Below the pieces are notes generated by a model, which saw nothing but the letters and a program-made list of their open reading frames with translations, had not been told where the DNA came from and did no database searches. From Alitta virens (lineage: Eukaryota > Annelida > Polychaeta > Phyllodocida > Nereididae), in assembly GCA_932294295.1 (NCBI GenBank), contig OW028573.1, positions 51,430,329 through 51,494,328 on the forward strand: DNA of 64,000 bases. Reading direction: 5' to 3'. Shown piece by piece: positions 1-13,068 of this stretch. Numbering within the stretch: position 1 is the first letter of the stretch; the number at the start of each line of letters is the position of its first letter. Position numbers and translations under genes: made by a program.

Positions 1-1294
1 CGGTCAGAGATTTATTTTCAGGGCGAAATCCAGCCAACGTGACATGTGATCTGAGCTTGGATGAACTAGAGAAGGATTGGTCACTATAGTTCAAAATTAC
101 CAAATAATGATGCTGTAAAACGAGTGAAGCTTTAAAATCCCCCTCACTGATTCCACTATGAAACAAAGGCAAGGGGTCCAAAATATGTATTCTTATAAGC
201 CTACATGCATGTATTTCCTGTACACACTAGTTCATCCAAGATCTGAGCAACCAGTATTGGCACAAAAGTCAAAATTGTCTTGCCGTCAAACTGAGTAACT
301 AAGGAAATGGCATCAGATAAGCGATCGCTGCTCAGTTTAGGCTTTATCAGTGGATTTATTCATGGCGATTTTGTGGCGATAGGCAATTTCCTGAGAAATT
401 TACTCTGACGAAAAACACTGAAACTATCACTTTGTCTTTGCTCACAAAAGATGGCCTTGGCTCGGATGGTTAATCTCGATATTGTTGCATCAGCATGGAA
501 TCGGATATGGTTTACCACAGGGTCCGTCAGCGTCTCCCATAACTAAGAGCACGGGGCTGCCATGGCTGGCATAGGATGCTGTCGGCAACATTTACAAGAG
601 AGCTCTTCTAAACACGGCATCAATTACAGCAGCCAATTGAGAAGACAGAGTTGCATTTCCATTTCTCGATTGCCATTTTCACTTCGATTAAAAGCTGCGT
701 GAGAGTTTTGCCATCGAGGGCCATGAGTGCCTGAACAATCTCCCTCCACAGTGAGACAATTGGCCTTTTCCAAAGCTGCTGTCTCAGCACCGCCTTCTAT
801 TTGTTTGTACTTTCCCTTTCTGCGAAGTTTTATTGTTTTGCTTGTTTTCTACGCGGTCAAATCAGCAAACAACCACAAATTTGATGTCACTGACCACAGA
901 CACATGTTATTTAACTTACTGAATAGAGAATGACATATGATCCTTTCTAGATGTTCAAAGAAGCTTTAAACTCCATTAGATATTTTTTAATCCCAATCAC
1001 AAGATAATATTGTTGGTGGCTAGCTTTATAACATCAATATTGAGTTTAAAAATTCGTCTCAAGTTGGAATAGATTCGTTATTTTGCTTGAGCTTAACATA
1101 ATGATGACAAAGACTAATACATGGGACTGTCTGAGACGGACAATCATTGACCAATGCTTTCTGAGGAACCAAATTGCATTGCAGCTAATAGCCAATTGGC
1201 TCTTTCCATCACGTGTATTTGATAGCGAAACGGAAGGGATGATTGGAGGTAGGGATGATGCCAAAAAATAAAGGTTGAATCAAAGATTGATTGA

Positions 1295-1329
<35 letters not shown>

Positions 1330-1474
1330 ACAGGTCTAACTCCACAATGGGATATTTCGTTAATCGAAGGTCACTTACCTAAAAAAGGACCATTACGATT
1401 TCATTAGAAAATCATCAAATCAACACTGCACAGTATGTATTATAATGTTCATGTCATAACTGCTCCACTTTCAG
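1..1474. other. Non-coding, probably intron of the M1 aminopeptidase gene
   Basis: No recognisable exon is seen here. The first aminopeptidase exon in the window begins mid-protein at 1475, so this stretch is most likely the preceding intron, and roughly 200 N-terminal residues are encoded further left. Short open frames on both strands have no family resemblance. The only clear structure is a (GATT)n microsatellite near 1286-1326. Confidence 0.55.
1286..1326. repeat. (GATT)n microsatellite
   Basis: About eight tandem copies of a GATT/TTGA tetranucleotide lie about 150 bases before an aminopeptidase splice acceptor. The flanks degrade gradually, as in an ordinary slippage-prone microsatellite. 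Confidence 0.9.
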
Positions 1475-4400
1475 ATGGATTGCCACAACGCAGTTCCAGC
1501 CAACCGACGCCCGAAAGGCCTTCCCATGTTTTGATGAACCTGCTCTGAAAGCCACGTTCAACATCACCCTGTTGCGCAAGAGGCACATGAGGGCTTTGTC
1601 CAACATGCCCATCATCCACACAGAGCAAAGGTATGATTATTATATGTACATGTGTGCAATACAATGGTACACAGTGCACATGTGTGCGCATTAAATTTTA
1701 ATATGAACTGTGTTATTGGTTGGTCAACTGAATGTTTCAAACAAAGAGTAAAGAAAAAAGACAGAAAGAAAGAAAGAAAAAGAAGTTGTAGAAAAAATGC
1801 ATGCTCATCAATCAAAAATAGTACAATTAGTTTCATAAAATATGGTCGATTCTAGACAGCTGTAGCAACCTATTTCTGGCTGTAGCTATAACTGACTAAA
1901 TGACTAAAGACAGCTGCTTCTGTCTACTCCTAGCTTATAGTCGACTTAAGGGTCTATCTCACATAGCCAAGTGACAATGCAGAGTGATGCCGAGTGCCCC
2001 AATAATCAGGCAGTAATACTCAGCTTTGCAGGCCAACCACTCTGGAAAAGCTCGGCAATACTTGGCAATACTCGTAGACCGATCGTGACCACTCTTGGTT
2101 GGTAGAATAAGGACCCACAAATTTTAAACATGTTAAACATTTTCTAGGAGTGTCGCTGAGCAACTTTGCTTTGGAATCGCTCTGGATTTACATGGGTTAA
2201 CTCACCGTGCACTCGCCGTGAACTCATTGAGTACACTTGGTCACTCGGCGAGTACTCTTGGTCACTCAGTGAGTACTCTTGGTCATATGGAGTGCTGTGT
2301 AGACGTGATTTCCTCGCCGAGCAGTCAGCGTGTAAAGAAGAGTTATTGGCTTGAGACTCGGGACAATAGAGGAGTGCTTGCTCGGGGAGTTGTCAACGAG
2401 CAGTCGGTGAATAGTCGGCGAGTTTTTGGCGTGTTCCCTCTCCTTCCGTCCTGTTCACTCTTTGTCACACGGCAACAACACTGGGTCCACACTTGAATAA
2501 ATCGGCAAGTTTGGCGAGCTTGGCGAGTAATCGGCGAGTTGTTGCTGACTTGCTTTTTCTCACTGGCACTAGGCATCAAATGACCAAGAGTGAAGCCGAT
2601 TCATTGCTTGACAGCAATTGTCATTACTCAGCATCGTCACTCGGCTATGTGAGATAGTAGCTTCTAGGGCTACTTGTGCCACGAATGAAAATTTTTATTA
2701 CTCTTGCTCATCCTTGAGCCATACGTAATTCACTCGCCGGGCGTTTCAAGGATACTCTTGCTAATATGTAGAACACACTTTGTAGCGCTAAATCATCCGT
2801 GACCATACGTGGAGAGGGCAAAACCTGTTTTAAACTTTGGCGGACGTTCTACGAGTGAATTGTTTATATTAATTACGTAACTCGCGCGGGATTCACTCGG
2901 CGAGCATTCTACGTATGTTTTACATACAGTTTACGTGCCATACATAGCCATATGTCCATACTTAGCCACTGTCCATCTGTATGTACTCGCCATCCACTCG
3001 CGTCCCCTCGTAGAACGCTCATAAAAAGCTCAGCAGACATCCGTCGCCAGTCGTCTTCCGCGCCAATCCTTGCCCATCCTTGAACCACTCACACGGATGA
3101 TGTATGAGCGATCTACGAGTGCCTCACGTATGGAAATTCGGTGAGCGTTTGATGGATTTTCGGTGAGCTTTTGACGGATGTCCGGCGAGTGTCTGACGGA
3201 CGTCCCTGAGCAATCTACGACTGCCCCACGTACGCTTATGGAAAGAATGTATACGTGATCAACAGAGCCACGAGAGAGCACATATAGCCCCTTTTTTTTA
3301 CATACGTGGTCACTCGTAGGTCTTATACGTGACAGTGTGAACACCAACCACCACTGAAAAGCTATAAACCTTTGTAAATGTAAGACATTTATCTCATTTA
3401 TCATATATATGAATGTACAATAGACATGCATCTTTTCAGTGAAAAATGAAAAATATGGGTAACTCTCAACTTATCACCAAATGGTGCTGCATGTACTTTT
3501 AGTTCTGGCTTAGAATGGCCATACTAACTGCATATATATAATTATCGCCGCTGTGTTAATTGTTTTCTAATCAGTTTTACTGCAATAGCTCTCAACAGCT
3601 TTATTTGTTGAATAAAGGCTTATTATAGTGTCAGCACGTCGCGGAGTTGTGATAAACGCTGATTGCTTTTCACAAGTGGAAGTGCAAACTGTTTCCACTC
3701 AAGTAAGAATTAGTGCTACTGACAAGTGCTTTCATATAATTAGAGTGATTAAGAACATCTTTTTGGGACACATTCAGAACTGGGGTCCATGGGGATATTC
3801 TTGTGACCAGTCCTCAATATTACCAGGGTCCTTCATCATACCTGAGTGGCCCCTGGATCTGTCTGTCGACCGATCATCCCTTCATTGTTTGAAGGGCCAA
3901 TTGGGCACTAGCATATTTAGCGTAATGAGGACAATGAAAGCCTCCTCATGACGTCACCTTGACATATATGACGTTCAGGACGTGTCCTATTACGCTGTGT
4001 GCCACTTATCCCTGCCCTGGGTTGTCATAAAGATGTTCTACTCGTCTCTTGCAGACCAGATGGCTGGCTGGCTGACCACTTCAACAAGACGGTGGAGATG
4101 TCCACTTACCTGCTGGCCATGATAGTGTGTGATTACGAATACAGAGAAGCTTACACTGCAAATGGAGTCAGAGTATGTTCAATGCAACATCTTATACTAA
4201 AGTGCTAATCACAACAATATAATAGAGCAATTGGCTACTCATTTCTCATTTAACTACTTTACTTAGCCGAAAATAAACTGATCTTACAAAGCTTTTACTA
4301 ATTGCAGTTCAGAGTATGGGCCACCCGTTCCTCCATCAACCAAGTCAATTATGCTTTGGATATCGGAGTCCGGATTTTGGAATATTTTGAGACGTACTTC

Positions 4401-7400
4401 AGTTTACCCTTCCCACTTCCTAAACAAGGTGAGCATGCTTTTTTTGACATCTTTAGACTTTTTTTTTTATAGCTGGGCTGATTGTTAAAAACAAAAGGTA
4501 GCCAAAAATGTAACTATTTTATTGTATATGCGTTTCCATGACGACTGATTCAAGTCTGAGTTTGTTATCTTTAAGAGGAATATTTCCAGAGGCACTTGAA
4601 TTTATTTGTTAATGCCATCATTTATATAATATATGCTGCATCATGTAATCAGCTTGCCCTGTAATGTAAATTCAAGTGCTCGTGAATATTTCCATTTTTT
4701 CTATCACATCGCATGCATTACCCATCATCCCTGATTAGTCTGGTGTGTTTGTTGCACAACTATTCATTACTTTTAATTGGTTTGAATTGCTTGAATAATT
4801 GCTGAATAAACACCCCATAGGTACTAATGGTATGCATAACAAGTGATTGATTGTTTCGGGTGTCAGTTTGACAATGTGGTCAGGTTGATGGAGTGTTAAA
4901 AATTTCAGAATCACCACTTTTATCCTGTCTTTTTTTAATTGTGATCGACTATTCATGATACCTCCGAGTACCCACGATCCCAACTGGTTTTGAGCGATTT
5001 GCCCTTGGTTTCAGGGTTTGCCACAGATTTTAAGGTTCACTGACCATTATAACACATAAATAAAATGGAGGTAATTTTCTGTCATTATTCTTTTAAAACA
5101 GTCGTGACCAGAATGTTGTGATACTGCATAGCCTACACACTGCACAGAGCATTAATGACTTCTAGTTTGGGAAGTGACATGTTCCTCATGCCAATTCCCA
5201 TGTAATTGTTAAATTAGCCATGCAATTAACATAATTTGATTAGATGGATATAAGTGGATTGCCAATCACAATGTCAGAGTATATTACGAATATGTGAAGC
5301 ATCTCTGTTATCTGGTGTGATTCGAGTCTCGAATTAAATAAGGGGAAAAAGAAACAAGTCTATAATACCAATACTGCATTAGTGCATATGGGTACATTTC
5401 TAATGTTTTACACATACATACCAGTGCACTAAATCGATAAAAATCCACGCTGAGATACATTTTTCAAGGCCATTTGTGCTGTCAGCATGTAAGCTGTATG
5501 TATGTACACATGAGTTTTCATATTGTTTTGAATCAGGCGCCATCCACACAATTCAATTAGGTCTACCACCAACTAGTCTTTGATGAGGGAGGCATTGAGG
5601 TAATACAGGGATCCGCGCTACCAGCTACACTTTCCTAGAACTGAAATAAAGACGCAGTCAACAATGATTCTGCTGCTAGATTTTGGATTCAGCTCCATCC
5701 AACTCACACTAACTGAACATTCCTGTCACTCATACTGTTACTTCCTAAATTCACTTCTCTACTCATCTTTTCTCCCCAGACATGATCGCCATCCCTGACT
5801 TCGCAGCTGGAGCCATGGAGAACTGGGGATTGATCACTTACCGAGAGACTGCCCTGCTGTACGACCCCCAGGTTTCCTCCACGACCAACAAACAACGCGT
5901 GGCTGTCGTGGTCTCCCATGAACTGGCCCACCAGGTGAGGACGCGTGATGCAAGACATCGGGCCGGCTGTAGTTACTATAGGGGTGTTACACAAGGTCAT
6001 ATTACAGCTTACAAGTTGGGTTTACACCACAGATGTAGTGACCAAAACAACCACTGTCATTGACTATGTAATAAAAACTGATTCCAGTGGTCTGCTCTCC
6101 ACCCAATTCACCTAGGACTATCTAGCAAATTAGACAGACCAAAATAAATATTATTCCAACTATTGATGTAAATCCATTAGGATGTGCCCTTCAATGCGTG
6201 ACCTTTGCTGCCCTTTAAAATTCTGTGAGTAATATGCAACAACGGTATAGTGAATGTTGGCAGAGAAGGTCAGTTTATAGTTCAAGTTCTTGCAACGTAA
6301 TAATCATTAATGTACATCTGTCATTATAAGAGATCAGTGACCTTCAACTCTTGCACCTCTTGCAGTGGTTCGGCAACCTGGTGACCCCGGCCTGGTGGGA
6401 CGACCTTTGGCTGAACGAGGGCTTCGCTAGCTACGTCGAGTACATTGGTGTAAATCATGTCCACCCTGCCTGGAAAATGGTTTGTTTGCTTATCATTAGG
6501 GCGTGGTAGTCATTAGGGGGCCAGAAGTCGGGTAGATTTGTCAAGATCTTGTAGACAGATCTTGAAAACAGGCAAATGGTGTGCCTTTCCAATCATGACA
6601 TTTGTTGGGACTAAAGACAACAACCTTCCTGCAAACGGATAAATATATCAAATTAGAGGTACTTTCATATTACTTAGGTAATTTTAGGGCGTAGTCCTGT
6701 CAGTACGTACTGAATTTGTGCAGCTGGCTTTGTACATTACCCAATGACTTTTATAACGTGTTCAGTTTTGAGATGAAGGTACTTCGTAATATTCACATTT
6801 CTTTTCTCTAAGAGATGGTTACTGAAGATAAAGTTATTACACCATCTTAAAATTTGAAAGTCCTTCTCGAAGATCTACTTAACCTTCGACTTCCTCTTGT
6901 TAATACACCTGTTGTAATTCTTGCACCGGCCGACAGATGGAGCAGTTCGTGACGGAAGACCTTCAAGACGTTCTCATGACGGATGGCTTGGGCACGTCGC
7001 ATCCTATTTACGTTCCTGTGTACCATCCTGACGAAATCAACGAAATATTCGACAAGATTTCTTATTCCAAAGGAGCGTCTGTCATTCGAATGATGAACGA
7101 TTTCCTGGGAGAGAATACTTTCCGGAAGGGGCTGTCTGTAAGTGCCCTCTTGTGATTATTGCCTAGTCTATATTTAGTTCAAACAGGAATAAAAGAAATG
7201 ACTTTCAACAGCCTTGCCAAAAAATCAACAACACTATTTCCGGTCTCAGCTACAAATCGACACAATTTGCCAATAAGCTACCGGTGTCGTTGACATACAT
7301 ACATGTTTTATGTGAAGGATATATGTTTATTGAAGAAGAAAAAGTAGTCATTAATAACATAGGTATAAAGTATCTTAAAAAGCTGTTGGTATTGAATCAC

Positions 7401-10400
7401 ATTAATTACGACTGTGGTAGTTTCCTATACATTACACACCTGTATTTGTTTACTTTTTAGAAATATCTGGCTCGTCACAAGTATGGCAATGCTCACCACC
7501 TAGACTTATGGAAAGCATTGGAGGAGGTGAGTCTAAATGGAATTGGGAGAATTAGTTTGTCACTTGCCCATGGTTCAATACTTTCTTTTCATGTTCAATA
7601 ATTCTTCTGTTGCAGCAAGCCAAAGAAGATGGCCATTTTGACCTGGACATTCAGGCCGTGATGGACACCTGGGTCCTGCAGATGGGATATCCAGTGGTCA
7701 CCATGACACGTGACTACAATAGAAGAGACACTGTTGACGTCACACAGCAGCACTTCCTGTTGGATCCTCAACAACAGCCGGACGGAAAGTTCCCTACTCC
7801 ATTCAAGTAAGTTTCAGGGATTCTGAAGTAAAGTATACAGGTGTCCCACAAGGGTCGGTTTTGGGCCCAATATCCCTGTTCGTTGCTGCTTAATAAATGT
7901 AGCCATACGAAGGAACAGATGGGCACCTACAGAGACAGACGAATAGACAGAGGTCCAGCAACGTAAAGCAAAGACTCAGGCACACATAGAATGGAGAGAA
8001 TTGAAGAGATATACCTGGGCTGTACTATTCCGATGCTTAATAATAATATATCCTCCATTGGATGTATTATATACACAATTACAACACATGAGTAGCTATA
8101 AAGAACATTTGGCCAATGTATTCAGAAGTTTCCCTAGGGATGATATAAATTTATCATATATGAGGTAAGGGTGGTCTCTACATCGAAGAGCTGGCTCGTG
8201 ATCACACATACAGAATATACTTGTGACTATGAATATTTCATTTGTGTTTCAGCTACAAGTGGATGATTCCTTTGACTTACACAACCAGTGCTGTCCCAGA
8301 ATGGGACACTCCAGTCAGAACTTGGATGAAAATGGGAGACTGTGAGTAAATTAATGATTCTGGATTAACGCAAAATGAGTACTCGTACACCCTCCTCATG
8401 CGGGCGGAGGCCTAGCTCAGAGGTAGCACTCTGGGCTTCCAACCGCTGGGTCCCGGGTTCGATTCCCGGTCAAGCCTAAGTTGGATGGCTGTTTCATCCT
8501 TCGTCTCATTGCCATGGTCTCTGCCTGTCCTAATTAGCCCAATTGGTGCAGAAATACAGGACATAAAGCCCTAATCACCCACCCACCCACCCTCCTCATG
8601 CAGACGATCTGTAACCATGGAGTCACTAGATCTGTTTGTATAGTGACTCCATGCTGTAACTAAATTTAATTGAATTCTTGGAAACGCAGACTACACTATT
8701 CTCTCTGCCATGCTCCATTCTCCAAATTCAATGTCACACAGCTAAGACAATTAACCCCTGTAGCTTGTGGTTGTGGTAAACTACTTGTCATATGGAGACA
8801 TGTCCATGTTTGTCACACCGAATAAGGACCAAATTGAAAAGTAAACTAGTAACAGTAAACAACTGGACCAAACCAAACAAAGCATGGAACCTAATCTATT
8901 GCGAGGTTCAGGTTGTGTTATTCTTTGCAACAGTGTCCATCTCGGGTGTACCAAAGGATGCCACCTGGATAGTGGGCAACGTCCACCAAAATGGCTACTA
9001 CAGGGTGAACTACGACCTCCAGAACTGGCAAGCTCTCATCGACCAACTTAAATCTGACCACAAGGTAGTTTCTGTCAAAAACCGGGCACAGATCATCGAC
9101 GATTCTTTCAACCTTGGAAGGTAAGTGGTGTGGTGTTTTTATAAACAGAGGTGTGTAGGTATGACTGCTTCATGAGGCAAGTTACATGATTGTGGGCTGG
9201 ATTTAGGAAATAAAAAATAAAACAAATATTCCGAGCTGGCTGCTTTTTCCATGGAATTTAGTAATGAGCCAACTTGCTCGTATATTGTCTCTCATTAGGA
9301 TAAAGGACTAAATAGCCGACTATTGAGAGTGAAATAAGCACTTCCTACCACTGGAAAAAAGAAACTTATAAAAAGAAAGCTATATAACAGGAATTAGTTG
9401 TTTCGCCTAATAACTTAAGTACACCGAACAAATACATTTATAGGCATACATCATTGTCTTGTTATGTGATATTGCCCGTAACGATTACTTCATCAAAATA
9501 TTTACACAGGCTGGCCCATTTACTGAATTAATCCATTCAGACCCAGATTGCCATGAATGTCAGGGGTAAAGCTTTGTTAATTGCCTTCGGCTGCAAGTGA
9601 TTACTCCAGATGGATCACGCACATCTGCCAGTGTTTCTGAAGCCTTACTCGTTTCATTTGATTCAAAGCACTAACAGTAGTTCGAGTTCACTAAACTCTT
9701 TCTGTTCTGCTTTAAATCGTCCAATCCGTATCTCGTGTTAATTGATACCATGGTGTTCCATGCCCTACAACCCATTTGTCACATTTTAGCATTTCCAATT
9801 TTTTTGTACATGATCCTTCGCCTCTATTCCCACTAAGCACGCTTCAATCTGGGTTAACGAGGGGTGATTATGGAATTACATAACTCTGACGTCACAAGGT
9901 AACGCAAATATGAGAGATTTGCTGTTTACCATGTGTTTCTGATCATGTGTGATTTAACATGGTAGATGTGGATCTTGGGCAGCTGGGCTATTCAACAGGG
10001 TGGCATCCTACACAGGGCAAATAAGAGGGCAGTAAAGCCAGGGGCTAATGCCAGAGTCCTAAGGTCACTCCACCCTCTTAAGTAGTTAAGTTGTTTGTAC
10101 TTGTACTATGTATGCAGGTGTTTCAGCTGATTTTAAAGGGTCATGTTAGTGCAGAACAAACTTCCACGAGTCTGATCATAGGAGCCAAAGTCACTGCTTT
10201 TTTAGAGGTCACTTAAAATAATACAATTGAAAAGTTGGAATAACCAATTATAACACCTCATCCTTAGACATGTTGCAGTTGCTACGATGCAATGACATCT
10301 ATTTCATCCTCATCTTTTTCTTTTCAATTAAACTTAATGAAAATTAACTATCCCATAACAAGTGATCAGACAGCCAGTATTATGAGTAAAGCAAACGATT

Positions 10401-13068
10401 ACTGTACCACGATTGATACACATATGAAGACATCATTTACAAGACAGATTTTGTTATTTCCTGAGATGTTGCTCATCATAAGTTTTAATCTTTCAGGTCA
10501 GGCATCGTCAGCCAACTGCTGGGTTTGCAAGCTATCGAGTATCTGAGCAGCGAGGAGGAGTACCTGCCTTGGGAAGCTGCTTTCAGCAACCTTGCTTATG
10601 TGGACGACATGCTGGAGAAGTCCTCTGCTTACGGCATGCTGCAGGTCTGGCAATCTTACAGCAGATTTCATAGTACATCATGTGAATCTAGGACTCAAGT
10701 TTGCTGAAGGACTGCCTAAGCCAATGGAAGTTCTGGATTCACATGACGTCCTATTGACTTTTGTTTCCACCCAAGTCTTGATGAATTCAGCCGTAATGAC
10801 TGTAAATAATGTAGTGATGTCTCGTGACCTCATTATGAGAGGCACTATACTTTCAAGAAATTAAGAAATCATTCTTGATGGCCTTAGTTCAAGTTAGTTG
10901 GAAGTGCAATAAATTGTGCATGTTGCTTTTCCATTTATGTCAAAATTTTTCATATATTTAGTCACTTAAGTATGATAGGTTATCACGAATCCATATTCAT
11001 AGACAGAAACGGCGACAGTCTGTCTTAAAACTGGCCAGCAATGTTTAGAACATGTTACCCATGCAGATTGCATCCAAGGAATAGCCAGAGCTAGCCAGCT
11101 AATCGTTCATTACACATTCCAAGGATGGGGTTGCACCAGAGCCCATGTAAATGATGCCGGTGGCCCTACCATTCCGCACACTGATGGTGTTCATTTCTTA
11201 TTTAACAGAGTTACTTGTTGGAACTTGTTCTCCCAACTTACAATCGGCTAGGATGGAATGATGATGAGAATCTTCCACATTTACAAAAGTAAGTGAACTG
11301 CCTTAGATGCTAAAGATGATGACGCTCTTATTACATGTATCTCATAGGTTTCCCGGAGGTTAGAACATTTGAGTGGGGAGCATGAGGTTTTTGGGATGGG
11401 ACAACTTCTTGCCTCTTGCAACTTCCTCTTTGAACTGTTTTGAGAGGGGAAGGGGGATTGGGCAGGGGTGTCTTTCCCAAAAGAGTCTCCAGAGAGCCCT
11501 GGTCACTTGGAATGTAATGAATGATATGTCTCTTCACCCAGGTACATCCAGATCATTGCCGTGAGCACTGCTTGCAAATACGGCCACAAACCATGCCTGG
11601 ATACTGCATCTAACATGTACAAAAGATGGATGGAGGAATCTAACCACAATTTGTAAGACATTTTAATAATTCTTACCAACCTAATATCTCACATAAAGGC
11701 CCCCAATAAGTGCATCTGTATACACACGAGCTTGGCTTGGTTAATGATCCATTAGTGCCACAGGCCCCTTCCAGCAGGAGCTGACATGTCTTGACACATA
11801 TTTACATACAGTGTCTAGATATATGCCTTATACTTGGAAGCGGTCTGTGGTCAGGCCCATGATTTGATAATGGAGTCTATCTCCTATTTTCAGAATCAAG
11901 GTTACATCAAAAGCATTCTTATACATGTGCTAATGATGGAAATCACCCCGGGTCCTTCTTTGTCTTTTCAGTATCAGCCCTGACCTTAAGACCTTGGTCT
12001 ACTGCACTGGTATAGCTAATGGAGGCCAGAAGGAGTGGGACTTCGCCTATACTAAATACAGGGAGGCCACGGTGGCGTCTGAGAAGGACAAGCTCTTGTA
12101 TGCTTTGTCGTGTACCAAACAACCTTGGCTGCTAAGCAGGTAGGTGGAATCTCCAAAGCCATGTTTAACAACAGCTTTATTGTGAGTAAAGGATGAATTT
12201 GATTGGTATTAATCAAATGGCCAAGGTTATGATTTCTGTGTGTTATTCTTGAAGGTAAAAATGTGTTAGTTAATCAGTCAGGCTGTAAGCAGTCTACACT
12301 GTGTGGCAAAACTATTTTCTCTTGCCGCTCAAGGATTTAGAGTCCTAAATTTAGAAACGTTTCATTACCTCTTTTGTTCTGTTCTGCAATAACATTTGTT
12401 TACACCCATCTGTTAACAGGTACCTTAAAGAGATGCTGGAAGGAGAACAGATACGCAAGCAGGATGCTGTCTACACTGCGGTCTACATTGCCAGAAATCC
12501 AATCGGGCGATACCTGGCTTGGGACTTCGTTCGAGCGAACTGGGCATACATTAGGAGTTCGTAAGTAGCTTGGTAATCAAAAAGAACAAGTAAAACAAAG
12601 TAGGCAATCGAGTTTAATATGACTTTCTGTAATTTCCATCAGATTTGCTGGAGGATTCTTTGCCATATCTCGCTTGGTGTCTGGGATCACGACAGGTTTC
12701 AACACGGATTTTGAAATGGAACAGGTAAAGCTTCAATAAATCTGCTACACGACTATTCAGAGGTCATTTTATTTCAAAGACTGTTAATTAAATTAAAGAA
12801 AAACATCAGACGGAGGAAGCCATTGCATGGTTAGCCCATAAGACTTGACCCACACCTTTTTCTTTTGGATTTAAAACATAGATATAATATAATACCTATA
12901 TTTTCACAGCTGAAGGAATTCGTGGCCAGCCAGTCAGCCACTCTTGGAGCAGGAGAAAGAGCTTTCCAGCAAGCCATGGAGAAAACGATAGTGAATGTCA
13001 AATGGATGAAGGCAAATGAAAAGATCATCACAGACTGGTTGACAAATAGATCATCTACATCTCGATAA
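1475..13068 (+). CDS. M1-family zinc aminopeptidase (glutamyl aminopeptidase / aminopeptidase N-like), 3' part of gene
   Basis: Membrane-type M1 metallopeptidase that removes N-terminal residues from peptides. Seventeen phase-consistent exons: 1475-1630, 4055-4172, 4308-4428, 5780-5934, 6366-6479, 6937-7137, 7461-7526, 7616-7806, 8253-8341, 8934-9120, 10497-10644, 11209-11288, 11542-11652, 11972-12139, 12420-12560, 12643-12724, 12910-13068 (TAA stop). They encode about 761 residues; family members have about 950-1000, so the cytoplasmic tail, membrane anchor and first beta domain lie upstream. Visible hallmarks are FPCFDEP in exon 1, the GAMENWG exopeptidase motif and zinc motif HELAHQ in exon 4, and the second zinc glutamate in NEGFASY in exon 5. 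The HExxH-x18-E site is therefore split by an intron at 5935-6365. Exons 10-17 form the helical ERAP1-like C-terminal domain. SYSKGAS and MDTW-QMGYPV resemble glutamyl aminopeptidase slightly more than aminopeptidase N; substrate preference is inference. Confidence 0.93.
1954..2657. mobile_element. Non-autonomous TIR element A (MITE-like)
   Basis: The left end CTATCTCACATAGCC(A/G)AGTG and the right end are inverted complements over about 30 bases with few mismatches. The internal 640 bases contain repeated GAGTACTCTTGGTCA-type and CGGCGAGT-type units and no credible coding frame. The features fit a miniature DNA transposon. No clear target-site duplication was identified, partly because element B abuts its right end. 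Confidence 0.7.
2658..3333. mobile_element. Non-autonomous TIR element B, copy 1
   Basis: This copy is homologous along most of its length to 42751-43346. Shared tracts include AGGGCAAAA, TTTAAACTTTGG, GACGT and CCATCCACTC. The right end CACTCGTAGGTCTTATACGTGAC matches the right end of copy 2; the left end is degenerate. Its interior is rich in TACGT and GACGGACGTCC units. A 133-codon open frame on the minus strand (3030-3431) runs through it but is low-complexity and not believed to be a gene. Confidence 0.7.
7832..7892 (+). mobile_element. LINE reverse-transcriptase fragment
   Basis: About 60 bases translate to [14 protein letters not shown] followed by a stop. This is the highly conserved motif just before the catalytic YADD block in CR1/Jockey-type LINE reverse transcriptases. 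It lies directly after aminopeptidase exon 8, inside the intron. No further reverse-transcriptase sequence is recognisable downstream, so this is a small relic. Confidence 0.6.
8404..8595 (+). mobile_element. tRNA-derived SINE with (CACC)n tail
   Basis: The head has a polymerase III A box (TAGCTCAGAGGTAGCACT) and B box (GGTTCGATTCCC) with tRNA-like spacing and a CTTCCAA loop like a glycine-type anticodon arm. The acceptor stem does not pair well, and the sequence continues into an unrelated body ending in CACCCACCCACCC. That is SINE structure rather than a working tRNA gene. It lies in the intron between aminopeptidase exons 9 and 10. Confidence 0.8.

Larger units (their letters stand above)
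1826..3520. repeat. Old dispersed repeat interrupted by two TIR elements
   Basis: The segments 1826-1946 and about 3355-3520 are together similar, in inverted orientation, to one continuous stretch at about 30960-31270. Shared landmarks include a short motif with several CTGTAG-like units, TCTGTCTACTCCTAGCTTAT and ACTCTCAAC. The material between them (1954-3333) is absent from the other copy and consists of two abutting terminal-inverted-repeat elements. The repeat lies in an aminopeptidase intron. Family unknown. Confidence 0.7.

Noticed and set aside
3030..3431. A 133-codon minus-strand open frame
   Set aside because: It lies almost wholly in TIR element B, is low-complexity, matches no family and is not preserved as an open frame in copy 2 at 42751-43346.
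5704..6000. Minus-strand open frame of 98 codons
   Set aside because: It is the antisense shadow of aminopeptidase exon 4, which has the GAMEN and HELAH motifs on the plus strand.
8404..8475. Functional tRNA gene
   Set aside because: A and B boxes are good, but the acceptor stem does not pair and the sequence runs into a SINE body with a CACC tail.
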